64,000 nucleotides of DNA from an uncultured Alphaproteobacteria bacterium (GCA_903874955.1 CAIQTY010000025.1:72034-136033); one strand, 5' to 3'. Positions 33,890 through 47,636 are shown, counted from the stretch's first letter. The notes: a model not told the origin generated them from the sequence alone. Numbers and translations: made by a program.

Positions 33890-35098
33890 TCAAGTAGATT
33901 TTTTTACATCAATTGCAGGACGCAGAATAACGAGCACAATCAAGGCAAAAAAGGCAATAGCACCACTACCCATAAAAGTTACAAATTGGTCAAATCTATA
34001 GGCAAGGGCACCACCAATAAAACCAGCAAGTAATAAGCCAACTGAATTAATAAGATAATAAAAACCTATGCCAGTGCCTCGTAAATCTTCAGGAACTTGA
34101 TCGGCAATGATGCATAAGAACATATCTTGGCTCATACCAATTTGAATGCCCCAAAGACCAACACCTACAAGCATTAATGGCAGACTGCTGGAAAAACCTA
34201 AAAACACGTCTGCAAGGATTAGGATGATGAAGCTTAAAGCCAGAAACCCATATCTTCCAAGTTTATCTGAAAGCAAACCAACGGGGTATGAAAATATGGA
34301 ATTTGTAAAATTATACAAAATCAAAATACCGTGGGCAAAACTAGGATCCATGCCGAAACTGTGTGTTGCATGCAGGACTAACATTGATTCCCCAATGCGT
34401 GAGGTCATGAATATTAGCGCAACAATCATCAGCATCCAGTATGGCTTGCCTAATCTTTTCAGGTCTTTAATGTGTAAGGGATGACGAATAGGCTTTTTAT
34501 CGGTTGTGACTTCTTTTTCATGGGGATCTTTCACAAAAATAACTAATAAAACCAGTCCGCATATCGCAGGGATGCTTGCATACATGAACACTTGTTCAAT
34601 ATTTTGATCGGAAACATACATCAAAATAAGCCCTAATATACCGCCTATAAAGGAACCTGCGGTTGCCATTGTATTACGTAGGCCAAAACAAGCGCCTTTT
34701 GTGCCATCAGGTGATAAATCACCAATTAATGCATCCCTAGGAGTTGATTGCACCCCGTTGCCTAAACGGTCGAAAAGTCTTGCAACAATTACCGAAGGAA
34801 CAGTCGCAAAAAGCGCAAATAATATTCTTGAGATAGAAACCATTGAAAAGCCAATGGTCATAATTTTTTTAGGGCGACGGAAATAATCGCTGATTAAGCC
34901 TGATAGAAGCTTCATTATAAAAGCCATTGCTTCAAAAAATCCCTCTAGCATGACGATAAAGCCAGTTGCTGCACCAAGAATTTTCTGCAAGTAAAGGGCA
35001 ATAACGCCAAAAACCAAAATTGTAGAAATATTAAGCAACATACTTGCGAAGCCGATTGCCCATACAGATAAAGGAATTTTAGATTTTACAATATTCAT
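33890..35098 (-). CDS. MFS transporter
   Basis: 12-TM protein; DRLGNGVQSTPRDALIGDLSPDGTKGACFGLRNTMATAGSFIGG. Confidence 0.88.
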   Translation of the reverse strand: MNIVKSKIPLSVWAIGFASMLLNISTILVFGVIALYLQKILGAATGFIVMLEGFFEAMAFIMKLLSGLISDYFRRPKKIMTIGFSMVSISRILFALFATVPSVIVARLFDRLGNGVQSTPRDALIGDLSPDGTKGACFGLRNTMATAGSFIGGILGLILMYVSDQNIEQVFMYASIPAICGLVLLVIFVKDPHEKEVTTDKKPIRHPLHIKDLKRLGKPYWMLMIVALIFMTSRIGESMLVLHATHSFGMDPSFAHGILILYNFTNSIFSYPVGLLSDKLGRYGFLALSFIILILADVFLGFSSSLPLMLVGVGLWGIQIGMSQDMFLCIIADQVPEDLRGTGIGFYYLINSVGLLLAGFIGGALAYRFDQFVTFMGSGAIAFFALIVLVILRPAIDVKKST

Positions 35099-35190
35099 CA
35101 GGTCAAACTGTAAAATGAGATGTTGAAAATACCAAATAAGAAGCTAAAAAACGAGTGTAAACCCATTTTTTAGCTTTCAGAATTTAGTTT

Positions 35191-38100
35191 TTATGCCACA
35201 GACTGTTTTTTTTCTTTATCTCTTGGCGCTGCCTGAGATAATAGATTCTTATCACGGTCTTGCGCGTTAGCCTTCATCAGACGCATAGCGCTTCCGGTTC
35301 CTGCTGGAATCAGTCGACCAACGATCACATTTTCTTTTAGACCCGCTAAGTTATCGAGTTTACCAGAAACCGCAGCTTCTGTTAGAACGCGTGTTGTTTC
35401 TTGGAACGAAGCCGCTGAAATAAACGATTTCGTATGCAAGGATGCCTTAGTAATACCTTGAAGGACGGGTTGTCCAGAGGCTGCTCGTTTACCTTCTTTG
35501 ATCAACGTGTTGTTGGTTAGGTCAAAGACAACCCTGTCGATATGATCACCCACAATAAAGTTAGTATCACCCGCATCGTACACTTCTGTTTTTTGAAGCA
35601 TCTGACGCACAATCACTTCGATATGTTTATCGTTAATGACGATACCTTGCAGACGATAAACTTGTTGAATTTCACTTACCAAATATACTGCCAAAGCTTC
35701 GACACCCATAACACGAAGAATATCATGAGGCACGGGGTTACCATCGACAAGTAAGTCACCTTTTCTGACGTAGTCACCTTCTTGAACAACCATGTGTCTG
35801 TTCCTTGGGACTAAATACTCTAAAGGTTGCAGGCTATCATTTTCTGGAACAACAACAATACGACGCTTTGCTTTGTAGTCTTTACCGAATTCGATTCTTC
35901 CATCAAATTCGGCTATTATTGCTGCATCTTTTGGATGGCGTGCTTCAAATAGCTCTGACACTCGAGGTAGACCACCCGTAATATCGCGGGTCTTTGATGT
36001 TTCACGAGGGATACGGGCAATGACTTCACCAGCTGGAACTTTTGCACCATTTTCAACAGAAATGATTGCATCAATAGCTAGGAAGTAACGTGCTTCTAAA
36101 CCATTTGCTAGTTTAATCGGGTTACCCTTCGCATCGCGCATGCTGATCATAGGGCGAAGTTCTGCGCTTGTACGCGTTGTTTTCGCATCAATAACGGCAC
36201 GACTTGATATACCTGTAGATTCGTCAATGACCTCTCTCATGGTCACGCCCTCTACTAAGTCCACAAAGTGAGCGATACCCTCTTTTTCAGTAATAACTGG
36301 TATAGTGTAGGCATCCCACTCGGCAATTTTTTGACCTTGTTTGATCGCATCGCCTTCTTTAACCAAAAGCTTTGAACCATATTGGATACGATAATGAACG
36401 CGCTCGCGATTTTGATCATCGAGAACGATGACTTCACCGTTACGAGACAACACAACCGTTTGACCGCTTGCGTTATCAATCGCGTTAATGTTTTTGTATT
36501 TTACTTTACCTGGCATTGAGCATTCTATGCTGGATTGTTCAGCACTTCGCTGCGCCGCACCACCCATGTGGAATGTACGCATCGTAAGCTGCGTTCCAGG
36601 TTCACCAATCGATTGTGCTGCAATTACACCTACAGCCTCGCCCACGTTAACCGGTGTACCTCTCGCTAGGTCGCGTCCATAGCACTTAGCACAAATAGCT
36701 GTTTCCATTTCGCATGTTAAAACTGAGCGAATTCTTACTTCATGAATATTAGCTTCTGCTATTGCTTCCAAAGCATCTTCTAAAATCATCTCACCTGCAG
36801 CAATGATTGGCTTATTTGTTATAGGATGTACAACATCTTCAGATGAACAACGGCCCAAAATACGGTCTGCTAGAGGCACAACTGTATTAGCACCTTCAAC
36901 AACTGAACGCATGTGAATACCCTGAGTTGTTCCACAATCATCTGCAACAATGATACAGTCCTGTGCAACGTCAACTAAACGACGCGTCAAGTACCCTGAG
37001 TTTGCTGTTTTCAATGCCGTATCGGATAGACCTTTACGAGCACCGTGGGTTGAAATGAAGTATTCAAGAACGTGCAAACCTTCTTTGAAGTTGGAAATAA
37101 TAGGCGTTTCCATAATGTCACCAGAAGGCCTTGTCATCAAACCACGCATACCAGCCATCTGGCGCATCTGAGTGATTGAACCGCGGGCTTTGGAATGAAT
37201 CATCATATAAACAGCGTTAAACTGTTCGCCAGGACGATTTTTTGACATGGCTTGTAACATGGCGTCACCGACTTTATCTGTACATCTGCCCCAAGCGTCA
37301 ACCACCTTGTTATATTTTTCACTTTGTGTAATCAAACCATCTAAATACTGTTGCTCGTACTCAGCAACAGCAGATTTCGTTTGGGTAATGAGAACTTCTT
37401 TTTCTTTTGGAACAATGAGATCGTCTTTACCAAAGGATACGCCGCTCTTAGTCATATATTGGAAACCTAGCGCCATGATACGATCAACGAAAAGAACGGT
37501 TTCTTTTTGTCCACAATGGCGATAAACACTATCAACAAGTGCATTTATTTCATTTGATGTCATCACCTGGTTAATCAACTCGAATGGCATTTTGAAATGC
37601 TTTGGCAAGTAATTACCAATGAACAACCTACCTGGAGTTGTCTCAACACGTTGATAACTAACGATACCATCTTCTTGATAAACCGGAACACGTGCTTTAA
37701 TTTTTGAATGAACGTGCAGGTAGCCTTGTGAGAGTGCATGTTCAACTTCAGCAATATCTGAAATGAGACTTCCTTCCCCAGGCATATCATCAGCCATAAG
37801 GCTCAGATAGTAAATTCCAAGAACAATGTCTTTTGAAGGAACAATGATCGGTTTACCGCTGGATGGACTGAGGATGTTGTTTGTTGACATCATCAACACG
37901 CGAGCTTCAAGCTGTGCTTCAAGTGATAACGGTACGTGAACAGCCATTTGGTCACCGTCAAAGTCAGCGTTAAATGCAGTGCAAACAAGTGGATGTAACT
38001 GTATTGCTTTTCCTTCAATGAGAACTGGTTCAAAGGCTTGAATACCCAAACGGTGAAGCGTAGGCGCACGGTTCAACAATACGGGATGTTCACGAATAAC

Positions 38101-39348
38101 GTCTTCCAAAACGTCCCATACTTCTGGACGCTCTTTCTCAACCATTCTTTTTGCAGCCTTAAGCGTGCTCGCAAGACCATAACGTTCAAGACGAGCGTAG
38201 ATAAATGGACGGAATAATTCCAATGCCATTTTCTTAGGAAGACCACACTGGTGCAATTTGAGTTCAGGACCAACAACGATCACCGAACGACCTGAATAGT
38301 CAACACGCTTTCCGAGAAGATTTTGACGGAAACGACCTTGCTTACCTTTAAGCATATCCGCCAAAGATTTAAGTGGACGTTTGTTTGTTCCTGTAATCGC
38401 CCTACCACGGCGACCATTATCGAATAATGCATCAACTGATTCTTGAAGCATACGCTTTTCATTACGGATAATGATTTCAGGTGCACGAAGTTCTATAAGA
38501 CGCTTCAAGCGGTTATTTCTATTGATAACCCGGCGATACAAATCGTTTAGATCGGAAGTCGCAAAACGACCACCATCTAGTGGAACTAACGGGCGTAGCT
38601 CCGGTGGAATAACCGGAATAACTTCCATAACTAGGCACTCTGGTGGAGTGTTCGATTCTAAAAATGCTTCAAGAAGCTTTAGCCTCTTTAAGATTTTTTT
38701 ACGGCGAATTTCGGAAGAACTTTCTATAAGTTCTTGGCGCAACTGTTCGCTTTCCTTTTTAGGGTCGATTTTACGAAGCATTTCACGCAAAGCTTCAGCA
38801 CCAATACCTGCATTGAAAGCATCTTCTCCATATTCATCTTGGGCTTGCATGAAGTCTTCTTCAGTCAGTAGCTGACCGTATGACATTGCTGTCATACCAG
38901 GATCAAGAACAACGTAACTTTCGAAATAGAGAATCTTCTCAAGGTCCTTTAATGCTAAATCAAGCAGCATTCCTGCACGGCTAGGAAGAGACTTTGTAAA
39001 CCAAATGTGCGCAACTGGGGCAGCCAATTCGATGTGCCCCATACGGTCACGACGAACTTTGCTAAGGGTAACTTCTACGCCGCACTTTTCGCATATTACA
39101 CCGCGATATTTCATGCGTTTGTATTTTCCACACAAGCATTCGTAGTCTTTTACAGGACCAAAAATACGCGCACAAAACAAGCCATCGCGTTCAGGTTTAA
39201 AAGTACGATAGTTTATTGTTTCAGGCTTTTTTACTTCTCCATAAGACCAAGAACGAATGCGTTCTGCCGTTGCAATAGTAATACGAATCGCATCAAATTC
39301 TGGAAGAACGTCCATTGCGTTGAAGCTTCGTTTAATCTCTCGGTTCAT
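35191..39348 (-). CDS. rpoC: DNA-directed RNA polymerase subunit beta'
   Basis: [16 protein letters not shown] catalytic motif; whole-length similarity. Confidence 0.99.
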   Translation of the reverse strand: MNREIKRSFNAMDVLPEFDAIRITIATAERIRSWSYGEVKKPETINYRTFKPERDGLFCARIFGPVKDYECLCGKYKRMKYRGVICEKCGVEVTLSKVRRDRMGHIELAAPVAHIWFTKSLPSRAGMLLDLALKDLEKILYFESYVVLDPGMTAMSYGQLLTEEDFMQAQDEYGEDAFNAGIGAEALREMLRKIDPKKESEQLRQELIESSSEIRRKKILKRLKLLEAFLESNTPPECLVMEVIPVIPPELRPLVPLDGGRFATSDLNDLYRRVINRNNRLKRLIELRAPEIIIRNEKRMLQESVDALFDNGRRGRAITGTNKRPLKSLADMLKGKQGRFRQNLLGKRVDYSGRSVIVVGPELKLHQCGLPKKMALELFRPFIYARLERYGLASTLKAAKRMVEKERPEVWDVLEDVIREHPVLLNRAPTLHRLGIQAFEPVLIEGKAIQLHPLVCTAFNADFDGDQMAVHVPLSLEAQLEARVLMMSTNNILSPSSGKPIIVPSKDIVLGIYYLSLMADDMPGEGSLISDIAEVEHALSQGYLHVHSKIKARVPVYQEDGIVSYQRVETTPGRLFIGNYLPKHFKMPFELINQVMTSNEINALVDSVYRHCGQKETVLFVDRIMALGFQYMTKSGVSFGKDDLIVPKEKEVLITQTKSAVAEYEQQYLDGLITQSEKYNKVVDAWGRCTDKVGDAMLQAMSKNRPGEQFNAVYMMIHSKARGSITQMRQMAGMRGLMTRPSGDIMETPIISNFKEGLHVLEYFISTHGARKGLSDTALKTANSGYLTRRLVDVAQDCIIVADDCGTTQGIHMRSVVEGANTVVPLADRILGRCSSEDVVHPITNKPIIAAGEMILEDALEAIAEANIHEVRIRSVLTCEMETAICAKCYGRDLARGTPVNVGEAVGVIAAQSIGEPGTQLTMRTFHMGGAAQRSAEQSSIECSMPGKVKYKNINAIDNASGQTVVLSRNGEVIVLDDQNRERVHYRIQYGSKLLVKEGDAIKQGQKIAEWDAYTIPVITEKEGIAHFVDLVEGVTMREVIDESTGISSRAVIDAKTTRTSAELRPMISMRDAKGNPIKLANGLEARYFLAIDAIISVENGAKVPAGEVIARIPRETSKTRDITGGLPRVSELFEARHPKDAAIIAEFDGRIEFGKDYKAKRRIVVVPENDSLQPLEYLVPRNRHMVVQEGDYVRKGDLLVDGNPVPHDILRVMGVEALAVYLVSEIQQVYRLQGIVINDKHIEVIVRQMLQKTEVYDAGDTNFIVGDHIDRVVFDLTNNTLIKEGKRAASGQPVLQGITKASLHTKSFISAASFQETTRVLTEAAVSGKLDNLAGLKENVIVGRLIPAGTGSAMRLMKANAQDRDKNLLSQAAPRDKEKKQSVA

Positions 39349-39421
39349 GCCTTACTCCCGAATAAAATGTCAAAAATTAGAATTTATTAAAAGTGGGGAA
39401 TTTTCAAATTCCCCACGAAGT

Positions 39422-42400
39422 TTATTCAAACTGTTCAAATGCTACATTGAGCCCTAGTGAACGAAGTTCTTTTACCAAAACGTTAAAGGACTCTGGAATG
39501 CCTGTTTCCATGTTATCGTCACCACGGACAATAGCTTCGTAAACCTTCATACGACCAATTACGTCATCTGACTTAACAGTCAGCATTTCCTGCAATGTGT
39601 ACGCAGCACCGTATGCTTCAAGTGCCCAGACTTCCATTTCACCAAAACGCTGACCACCAAATTGAGCTTTACCACCCAATGGTTGCTGCGTAACAAGACT
39701 GTACGGACCAATTGAACGAGCGTGAATCTTATCGTCAACTAAATGGTGCAATTTAAGCATATAAATGTAACCAACAGTTACCATACGATCAAAAGGTTCA
39801 CCTGTGCGTCCATCGAAAAGCTCTACCTGTCCGAAGGTTTTTTGACCGACATAGGTTAGTGCTTTATTAATTTCTTCATGGGTAGCACCATCAAACACTG
39901 GGGATGATATTGGAACACCCTTGCGAAGATTTTCTGCCATCTCCATAAGTTGATCATCATCCAGGGCTTTAAGATCTCTTTGATCTTTCTTATCCGTGTA
40001 AATTTCTAGCAATTTACCACGAATATCTTTAACTGCAAGCTCGTTCTCATGGTACTTCTTAATCATTTCATTGATCTGCAAGCCCATACCGGCGACAGCA
40101 GCACCCAAGTGGGTTTCTAGAATCTGACCGACGTTCATACGCGATGGCAATCCAAGCGGATTCAAAATGATATCTACTGGTGTACCATCTTCTAAATGCG
40201 GCATATCTTCAATTGGAACAACTTTAGATACAACACCTTTGTTACCGTGGCGACCAGCCATCTTATCGCCTGGCTGAAGTTTACGCTTCACAGCAATAAA
40301 TACTTTAACTGATTTCAAAACCCCTGGTGGAAGTTCATCACCACGACGGAGCTTTTCAACGCGATCTTCAAAAGTTGCCTGAAGTCTTGCACAGGATCCA
40401 TCGAATTCAGTTTTCATGTCATCGATAGCTTCCATTATGGATGCATCAGCAACAACTATCTTTTTCCATTCAGCAGGATGAAGTCCTGCAAGCATTTCTG
40501 AAGTTATTTCAGAACCCTTTGCTATGACTTTGTTTCCTGATGAAAATTTTTGCCCGATCAAAATTTCTTTTAGTCGGTTTGAAAAGCTACGTTCTAAAAT
40601 TGCTCTTTCAGCTTCACGATCTTTCGCTAGGCGATCAATTTCTTGACGTTCTAGAGCAATCGAACGCTCGTCTCTTTCAATTCCACGCCTAGAGAATATG
40701 CGCACTTCAACGACTGTACCAGAAACTCCTGGTGGCACACGAAGCGAACTATCACGAACATCTGATGCTTTTTCACCGAATATTGCACGTAAAAGCTTTT
40801 CTTCAGGCGTAGATGGTGCTTCACCCTTAGGCGTAACTTTACCAACTAAAATGTCGCCTGGGTTAACTTCTGCACCAACATAGACTATACCAGCTTCATC
40901 TAAATTTCGTAGACCTTCTTCGCCTACGTTTGGAATATCGCGAGTTATATCTTCATTACCGAGTTTTGTGTCGCGAGCCATCAACTCAAATTCTTCAATA
41001 TGAATAGATGTAAATACGTCATCTTGGACAATGCGCTCTGAAATAACAATTGAGTCCTCAAAGTTATAACCTTGCCACGACATAAACGAAACAAGAACAT
41101 TTCGCCCTAGCGCCAATTCACCAAGCTCCGTTGCCGGACCATCGGCGATAATGTCACCACGCCTTACAATGTCACCCTTTTTAACAAGAGGACGTTGATT
41201 AATACACGTACTCATGTTGGAGCGTTGGAATTTCAACAAGTTAAAAATATCAACACCGGATTTATTATCGCTGTCCTTTTCAGTAACCCTAATAACAATT
41301 CGTTTTCCGTCGACTTGATCAACAACACCATCACGTTTTGCCGTAATGACTGCGCCGGAATCCTTTGCGACGATTGCTTCCATACCTGTTCCAACTAGTG
41401 GAGCTTCCGCTCTTAAAAGAGGTACAGCCTGACGTTGCATGTTCGAACCCATAAGCGCTCGGTTCGCATCGTCGTTTTCGAGGAAAGGAATCAAAGAAGC
41501 AGCAACTGACACAAGCTGCTTTGGAGAAACGTCAATGTAGTCAACATTTGTGCGCGGAAAAATACCTGTATCACCCGCTTTTCTGCATGTTACAAATTCT
41601 TCAACGATATTTCCTTCTTCATCAATTTCAACACTTGCCTGGCCAATAATGTATCGACTTTCTTCAAGTGCATTCATGTAGACAACTTCATCCGTAACCG
41701 AACCGTTTTGAATTTTTCGGTACGGACTCTCGATGAAACCGTATTTGTTTACACGAGCATAAGTTGCCAATGAGTTAATCAATCCAATGTTTTGACCTTC
41801 CGGCGTTTCAATTGGGCAAATACGCCCATAATGGGTTGGGTGAACGTCGCGCACTTCAAAGCTTGCACGGTCACGTGATAAACCACCAGGCCCAAGAGCT
41901 GATAGACGGCGTTTATGGGTGATTTCTGAAAGTGGATTCGTTTGGTCCATAAACTGAGAAAGCTGCGATGAACCAAAAAATTCACGAATTGCAGCAGCAA
42001 CTGGCTTGGCATTTACTAAGTCATTTGGCATGACTGTATCAATGTCAACTGAACCCATTCGCTCACGGATTGAACGCTCCATGCGAACCAAACCTACTCG
42101 GAATTGGTTTTCCAATAATTCACCAACAGAGCGAACACGTCTATTTGCAAGGTTGTCAATATCGTCAATTTCACCTTTTCCGTCACGTAAGTCTAGAAGG
42201 GTGCGAACCATTGCAACGATATCGTCTTTTTGAAGAACCCGAACTTCGTCAGAAGTATCAAGACCCAGACGTGCATTCATTTTTACACGGCCAACAGCTG
42301 ACAGGTCATATCTCTCTGCATCGAAGAAAAGTGCTCTAAATAGCGCTTCTCCACCTTCAACGGTTGGTGGCTCACCTGGACGCAATGCACGATAAATATC

Positions 42401-43597
42401 CATCAATGCTTCGTCGCGATTTTGGTTTTTATCAGCCTGCAACGTGTTAAGTAAATAAGCACCAATATTTACATTATCAATATTCAAAAGATCAAATGAT
42501 TTGACTTTTTGTTCATTTAAAATTTCAATATTGTCAGCAGAAAGTGAGTCGCCCGCTTCGATATACACTTCACCGGTTTGATCGTTGATGTAATCATTAG
42601 CGATAAAACTGCCATGAAGCGCTTCTTCTTCAAAAGCTATCTTTGAAAGACCTTCAGTTTCATATTTCTTAGCTAATCTTGGCGTAATTTTTGTTCCTGC
42701 AGGAACCGCAACTTCACCTGTATCAGCATTTACAAGGTCGAACGTTAATTTAACGCCTTTCCAGCGATCAGCAACATAATCTGTTACCCAATGCTTTTTA
42801 TTTTTGGTGTAAGTAACTCTTTCATAAAATGTATGAAGAATTTCCTCGCGAGACATTCCCATTAAATCTTTTGGATCAAGATCCTTTTTATCTTTTTTAG
42901 CTTTTTCTTTTGATTTTACTGTGTATTCACTATCAAGAGCCATTAACAATGTTGTAACTGGAAGTTTACGTCTACGATCGACGCGAACACACATGTGATC
43001 TTTTGGATCAAATTCAAAGTCAAGCCAAGAACCACGATACGGAACTATTCTTCCTGCATATAGAATTTTTCCAGATGCATGGGTTTTTCCTTTATCATGG
43101 TCAAAAAACACACCAGGGCTTCTGTGCATTTGAGAGACAATAACACGCTCAATACCGTTAACGATAAAGGTACCTCTATCGGTCATTAGTGGTGTATCGC
43201 CAATATAAACATCTTGTTCTTTTATGTCACGAATTGAACGAGAGCCTGAATCACCATCAACATCCCAAACAACAAGACGGAATGTTACCTTAAGTGGAGC
43301 AGCAAAGGTCAGACCTCTTGTGCGACATTCTTCTTCATCAAATTTCGGCTTTTCAAAATCATAGTGAAAAAATTCGAGATGCGCCTTTCCGGAATAATCC
43401 TTAATTGGAAAGATAGAATTAAAAACTTCCAAAAGGCCAGTATTGTGGCGCTTTTCATGTTTTACATTAAGCTGCAAGAATGCCTCATAGGAATTCTTTT
43501 GCAAAGCTATTAAATTTGGAAGTGGCGCAACCTCTTGGATACGACCAAAATTTTTGCGAAATCGCTTACGACCAGTAAATGAGCGAACCATGCACAA
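39422..43597 (-). CDS. rpoB: DNA-directed RNA polymerase subunit beta
   Basis: [64 protein letters not shown]. Confidence 0.99.
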   Translation of the reverse strand: MCMVRSFTGRKRFRKNFGRIQEVAPLPNLIALQKNSYEAFLQLNVKHEKRHNTGLLEVFNSIFPIKDYSGKAHLEFFHYDFEKPKFDEEECRTRGLTFAAPLKVTFRLVVWDVDGDSGSRSIRDIKEQDVYIGDTPLMTDRGTFIVNGIERVIVSQMHRSPGVFFDHDKGKTHASGKILYAGRIVPYRGSWLDFEFDPKDHMCVRVDRRRKLPVTTLLMALDSEYTVKSKEKAKKDKKDLDPKDLMGMSREEILHTFYERVTYTKNKKHWVTDYVADRWKGVKLTFDLVNADTGEVAVPAGTKITPRLAKKYETEGLSKIAFEEEALHGSFIANDYINDQTGEVYIEAGDSLSADNIEILNEQKVKSFDLLNIDNVNIGAYLLNTLQADKNQNRDEALMDIYRALRPGEPPTVEGGEALFRALFFDAERYDLSAVGRVKMNARLGLDTSDEVRVLQKDDIVAMVRTLLDLRDGKGEIDDIDNLANRRVRSVGELLENQFRVGLVRMERSIRERMGSVDIDTVMPNDLVNAKPVAAAIREFFGSSQLSQFMDQTNPLSEITHKRRLSALGPGGLSRDRASFEVRDVHPTHYGRICPIETPEGQNIGLINSLATYARVNKYGFIESPYRKIQNGSVTDEVVYMNALEESRYIIGQASVEIDEEGNIVEEFVTCRKAGDTGIFPRTNVDYIDVSPKQLVSVAASLIPFLENDDANRALMGSNMQRQAVPLLRAEAPLVGTGMEAIVAKDSGAVITAKRDGVVDQVDGKRIVIRVTEKDSDNKSGVDIFNLLKFQRSNMSTCINQRPLVKKGDIVRRGDIIADGPATELGELALGRNVLVSFMSWQGYNFEDSIVISERIVQDDVFTSIHIEEFELMARDTKLGNEDITRDIPNVGEEGLRNLDEAGIVYVGAEVNPGDILVGKVTPKGEAPSTPEEKLLRAIFGEKASDVRDSSLRVPPGVSGTVVEVRIFSRRGIERDERSIALERQEIDRLAKDREAERAILERSFSNRLKEILIGQKFSSGNKVIAKGSEITSEMLAGLHPAEWKKIVVADASIMEAIDDMKTEFDGSCARLQATFEDRVEKLRRGDELPPGVLKSVKVFIAVKRKLQPGDKMAGRHGNKGVVSKVVPIEDMPHLEDGTPVDIILNPLGLPSRMNVGQILETHLGAAVAGMGLQINEMIKKYHENELAVKDIRGKLLEIYTDKKDQRDLKALDDDQLMEMAENLRKGVPISSPVFDGATHEEINKALTYVGQKTFGQVELFDGRTGEPFDRMVTVGYIYMLKLHHLVDDKIHARSIGPYSLVTQQPLGGKAQFGGQRFGEMEVWALEAYGAAYTLQEMLTVKSDDVIGRMKVYEAIVRGDDNMETGIPESFNVLVKELRSLGLNVAFEQFE

Positions 43598-43796
43598 AAC
43601 TCCTACACGATGAAACGGGTGCTAAAAATACAGACACAAGTATTTTCTTTATATAAATCGTTAGAAAACAATATAGAACTCATGTCTAACACAAATAATT
43701 AGTTTTAAATAAAATTTATCTAATTGCTAGTCACTAACACTAGCGGAAAAAAATACGCTCAGCAAGCTTCTTCATAAAAACTGCTGAGCGTCAAGA

Positions 43797-44168
43797 TTAT
43801 TTTACAGAAACTTTAGCACCAGCATCTTCTAGCTGCTTCTTAATTTTTTCTGCTTCGTCTTTAGATACAGCTTGTTTAACTGGCTTTGGCGCACCTTCAA
43901 CAAGATCCTTAGCTTCTTTCAAGCCAAGACCTGTTATTGCACGAACTTCCTTAATTGCATTAATTTTGTTCGCACCACCATCTTCTAGGATGACGTCAAA
44001 TTCAGTTTTAACTTCTGCTGCTTCTGCATTAGCAGCCGCTGGAGCAGCAACTGCAACTGCTGCAGCTGCGCTTACGCCCCAAGTTTCTTCTAGTAATTTT
44101 GAAAGCTCTGCAGCTTCCAAAACTGTCAACGCTGATAGTTCGTCAACGATTTTTTGTAATTTAGCCAT
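43797..44168 (-). CDS. rplL: 50S ribosomal protein L7/L12
   Basis: EKTEFDVIL-type core and [20 protein letters not shown]. Confidence 0.98.
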   Translation of the reverse strand: MAKLQKIVDELSALTVLEAAELSKLLEETWGVSAAAAVAVAAPAAANAEAAEVKTEFDVILEDGGANKINAIKEVRAITGLGLKEAKDLVEGAPKPVKQAVSKDEAEKIKKQLEDAGAKVSVK

Positions 44169-44199
44169 TTTTCTTCTCCTTAAATTGTCTCGCTATTGA

Positions 44200-44706
44200 T
44201 TAACCGTTAGATTTAGCTGCAATAACCCTTGCAACCCTAGCACCAGGCTCTTGAAGCAATGTTGCTAATTTTGTAGCAGGGGCACTGATAACAGCAATAA
44301 GTTTACTGCGCAATTCATCAAGAGATGGCAGCGTAGCCAATGCTTTTACTTCAGCTTGTTTTAGAACTTTACCGTCTAGACATGCTCCTACAACTTGGAT
44401 TTTGTCATTTTTATTTGCAAACGTGACAAGCGCCTTAGCTGCAGCAACTGGATCTACAGAATATGCCAACGCTGTTGGCCCATTCAATAGGTCCGTTAAA
44501 CCTTCAAGTTTAGTTCCCTTAACGGCTATCTGAGCGAGGGTGTTTTTTAAAACCTTAAATTCCGCATTTGCAGCGCGCATATCACGTCGCAGCTTTGTCA
44601 CCTCATCAACAGTTAAACCTGATTGACGAGCAACAACTACTAGAGAAGATGCCTCTAGACGCTGGCGCATATCCGCAACCAATGCTTCTTTTTGCATACG
44701 GTCCAT
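44200..44706 (-). CDS. rplJ: 50S ribosomal protein L10
   Basis: Sequence and synteny between rplA and rplL. Confidence 0.96.
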   Translation of the reverse strand: MDRMQKEALVADMRQRLEASSLVVVARQSGLTVDEVTKLRRDMRAANAEFKVLKNTLAQIAVKGTKLEGLTDLLNGPTALAYSVDPVAAAKALVTFANKNDKIQVVGACLDGKVLKQAEVKALATLPSLDELRSKLIAVISAPATKLATLLQEPGARVARVIAAKSNG

Positions 44707-44875
44707 GTTTATACTCCTTCACTCGTTACTTTAATTGAAACAGAAAGGGAAGAGCCAATTGCGCAACCCATTCTGTCTATGTGGGCAGTTCTCACTATTA
44801 AACGTTACCGAACCCACAGTCTTGGACAGGATAGGCTCCTGTTCCTATTCCATAGGTTTCCCTATGAAAATTTCT
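44707..44875 (-). promoter_or_regulatory. Candidate L10 leader (autoregulatory 5' UTR)
   Basis: Structured-looking spacer of about 170 nt upstream of rplJ (GCCTATCCTGTCCAAGACTGTGGGTTCGGTAACG...) at the usual L10-leader location. Confidence 0.4.
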
Positions 44876-45553
44876 TTATTCAACCGAAAATTGCAGGCCA
44901 GGACCCATGGTTGAAGTCAAACTCAACTTTTTAATGTATGTTCCTTTAACGCCTGCTGGCCTAGCTTTTTGAATAACATCAAGCAATGCTTTAACGTTTT
45001 CTTCCAGAGCTGCTTCTGAAAAACTAGCCTTACCAACACGAGAATGAATTACACCAGCTTTTTCTGTACGGTATTCAACTTGACCGCCTTTAATTGCAGA
45101 AAGAGCAGCAGTAACATCCATAGTCACGGTTCCAAGCTTAGGGTTTGGCATAAGACCACGAGGACCTAAAATTTTAGCAACCTTACCAACAAGTCCCATC
45201 ATATCAGGGGTGGCAACACATTTATCGAAATTGATTTCACCTTTTAAAATTGCATCAACAATTTCTTCCGCACCAACAAGATCAGCACCGGCTTTTTTTG
45301 CTTCTTCTGCTTTAGGACCACGTGCGAAAACCGCAACCTTATAAACCTTACCAGTACCATGAGGCAAACTTAATACACCACGGATATTTTGTTCGGCTTT
45401 TTTCGCGTCCACATTCAGATTTATAGCAATCTCAACTGTTTCATCAAACTTTGCAGTAGCATTCGTTTTTACAAGCTTAACAGCTTCGTTCAGCGAATAA
45501 ACTTTCTTACTATCGATGGATTTATGAGCATTTTTTAAGCGTTTACCTAACAT
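44876..45553 (-). CDS. rplA: 50S ribosomal protein L1
   Basis: GRVGKASFSE-type and MPNPKLGTVT motifs; synteny. Confidence 0.98.
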   Translation of the reverse strand: MLGKRLKNAHKSIDSKKVYSLNEAVKLVKTNATAKFDETVEIAINLNVDAKKAEQNIRGVLSLPHGTGKVYKVAVFARGPKAEEAKKAGADLVGAEEIVDAILKGEINFDKCVATPDMMGLVGKVAKILGPRGLMPNPKLGTVTMDVTAALSAIKGGQVEYRTEKAGVIHSRVGKASFSEAALEENVKALLDVIQKARPAGVKGTYIKKLSLTSTMGPGLQFSVE

Positions 45554-45556
45554 AAC

Positions 45557-45988
45557 TTATGCCTCCACTACTTCTAAGCCCATTGAACGAGCAGAACCGA
45601 CAAGCATTTGGCATGCTGAATCTAAGTCATGAGCGTTAAGGTCTTTCATTTTTATTTCTGCAATTTCTCGAATTTGAGCCATTGTGACTTTGCCGACGAT
45701 TTCACGGCCAGGGGTCTTCGTACCTTTTTGAAGGCCAGCAGCTTTCTTTAAGAAAAATGTATTCGGTGGGGTTTTTGTTACGAATGAAAATGTGCGATCC
45801 GCAAAAACTGTAATAACTACAGGCAATGGCGTTCCAGGCTCAACACCTTGAGTTTGCGCATTAAACGCCTTACAAAATTCCATGATATTCAATCCACGCT
45901 GACCTAAAGCAGGCCCGATTGGTGGAGATGGGTTAGCTTTTCCAGCGGGCACCTGGAGTTTAATATAGCCCGTTATTTTTTTTGCCAT
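45557..45988 (-). CDS. rplK: 50S ribosomal protein L11
   Basis: [34 protein letters not shown]. Confidence 0.99.
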   Translation of the reverse strand: MAKKITGYIKLQVPAGKANPSPPIGPALGQRGLNIMEFCKAFNAQTQGVEPGTPLPVVITVFADRTFSFVTKTPPNTFFLKKAAGLQKGTKTPGREIVGKVTMAQIREIAEIKMKDLNAHDLDSACQMLVGSARSMGLEVVEA

Positions 45989-46208
45989 GTTCCCTCACTA
46001 TACTGTTGAGCTGTGGTCCGGCTTGGCAACCTTCCACAGATTTGGCTCTAAGCAGTTCATACAAAACTGTGAGCATAAATTTAATTAGAGTTCTTGTATA
46101 GCACAAGCTCCAACGACTTTTCAATAGCTTAATGTCAGCGTTTTATTTTAGACTTAGTCTAATGGTCATAGTTTTCTAAAAACTCCCGTTAGGATTAATT
46201 TTTAGAAC

Positions 46209-46757
46209 CTATTGTTTTTCAACCTGACCAAACTCCAATTCTACAGGTGTTGGCCTTCCAAAGATCATAACTGAAACTTTTAGACGCCCCTTATCTTGAT
46301 CAACCTCTTCCACAAAACCGCTAAAGGAGGTGAAAGGCCCATCAGAAACACGAACCTGCTCTCCTACCTCATAAACCACGTTATGTTTTGGTTTCTCGAT
46401 AGAATCCTGAACTTGCTGCATAATGCGTTTAACTTCAGTTTCACCGATTGGACTGGGCTTACCTTTTGTACCAAGAAAACTAGAAACTCTTGGAATATCA
46501 CGCACCAAATGCCACGTTCTGTCGTTCAGCACCATTTTAACAAGAACATAACCAGGAAAAAAATTTTTCTCAGCATTGACTTTTTTGTTTCCCTTGCGGA
46601 TTTCCACTACTTCTTCTGAGGGAACAAGAACTTGCTCGAACATTTCTGTGAGCGAATGCTTTTCTGCTTGCTCATTAATGAGTTGAGCAACCTTTTTTTC
46701 AAAACCGGAGTATACGTTTACAACGTACCACTTAGCAATTGACATAATTTTATCCAA
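46209..46757 (-). CDS. nusG: Transcription termination/antitermination protein NusG
   Basis: [44 protein letters not shown]; true start probably MSIAKWY at 46745. Confidence 0.97.
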   Translation of the reverse strand: MDKIMSIAKWYVVNVYSGFEKKVAQLINEQAEKHSLTEMFEQVLVPSEEVVEIRKGNKKVNAEKNFFPGYVLVKMVLNDRTWHLVRDIPRVSSFLGTKGKPSPIGETEVKRIMQQVQDSIEKPKHNVVYEVGEQVRVSDGPFTSFSGFVEEVDQDKGRLKVSVMIFGRPTPVELEFGQVEKQ

Positions 46758-46959
46758 TAATTAAATGTAATATGCGGTAAATAACTTGATCCACAACCAT
46801 AAAATAGGCCGCTGCGATGATCGCAAAGATGAACACAACAAGCGTTGTTACCCTTGTTTCTTTTCCTGTAGGCCAAGTAACCTTACGCATTTCTTGACGT
46901 ACCTGAGCGAAAAATTCAGGAATTTTCTTTGTGAGTGGAATTTTTGTTTGATCGGTCAT
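46750..46959 (-). CDS. secE: Preprotein translocase subunit SecE
   Basis: [28 protein letters not shown]; start set at MTDQTK. Confidence 0.95.
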   Translation of the reverse strand: MTDQTKIPLTKKIPEFFAQVRQEMRKVTWPTGKETRVTTLVVFIFAIIAAAYFMVVDQVIYRILHLIIG

Positions 46960-47064
46960 AAAACGCTTCCTTGAAACGGCGACAAAATGCACTATCTGGC
47001 TTAAACAAGCCCATCTGCAATTTGTATAAGATTGGAACTAAATTGTCCATAAAAAAGTACATGG

Positions 47065-47138
47065 CAGGAGAGGAGGGGCTCGAACCCACAACCTTCGGTT
47101 TTGGAGACCGACGCTCTAGCCAATTGAGCTACACTCCT
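47065..47138 (-). tRNA. tRNA-Trp (CCA anticodon)
   Basis: Reverse complement AGGAGTGTAGCTCAATTGGCTAGAGCGTCGGTCTCCAAAACCGAAGGTTGTGGGTTCGAGCCCCTCCTCTCCTG followed by an encoded CCA; CTCCAAA anticodon loop; synteny upstream of secE. Confidence 0.95.
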
Positions 47139-47233
47139 AAAAGTTACTTTTGCAACCAATTTTGTTTTAAATTATACCTCAGCGATTGTCCAGAAAAATA
47201 TCGTAAGGTTTTTAAATCATGCACTTATTAAAT

Positions 47234-47446
47234 TTAGTTATAAGGGTTGGCTTTAAATGAGATATGAAAAACAAGCCCCAAAAAAGCCATCGAAATATAC
47301 TGCACAAGATAACCTCTTGCAAGATTTTCTGAAGCACAAATAATGTTGTATCTGATGATAGCATTATTAAAATTGCCAATAGTTTTGGTTAAACGACGCG
47401 ATTGAGGAGCGCTTATGTGATTTTTTTGAAATGTTTTTTTATCCAT
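47234..47446 (-). CDS. Small hypothetical protein with one TM segment
   Basis: 70 aa ORF in an otherwise open spacer; no recognised family. Confidence 0.3.
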   Translation of the reverse strand: MDKKTFQKNHISAPQSRRLTKTIGNFNNAIIRYNIICASENLARGYLVQYISMAFLGLVFHISFKANPYN

Positions 47447-47636
47447 AAAAATGCAGCTCTGGTTTATTGCTATGAAAGTAGTAATAGTGATTTTTTTTGA
47501 ACTTTCAAGGACGGAAGATTTAATAGAGCTAGAGAGATGATATCCCCGTGGCCTAAGGCTAATTTGTGCCGACCAAGAAATTCTTGCGCAACATAGGAAT
47601 TTAGCTTAATATCCTTAGTAATTGTCAGGAGGATTT

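Noticed and set aside
38471-38875. 134-aa + strand ORF antisense to rpoC (and similar ORFs at 11850-12215, 19222-19509, 39007-39390, 29493-29822)
   Set aside because: These lie wholly inside strongly conserved minus-strand genes; they reflect codon bias, with no independent support.
46971-47231. 86-aa ORF on + strand (…MAGEEGLEPTTFGFGDRRSSQLSYTP…)
   Set aside because: It is the antisense translation of the tRNA-Trp gene, a well-known artefactual ORF pattern.
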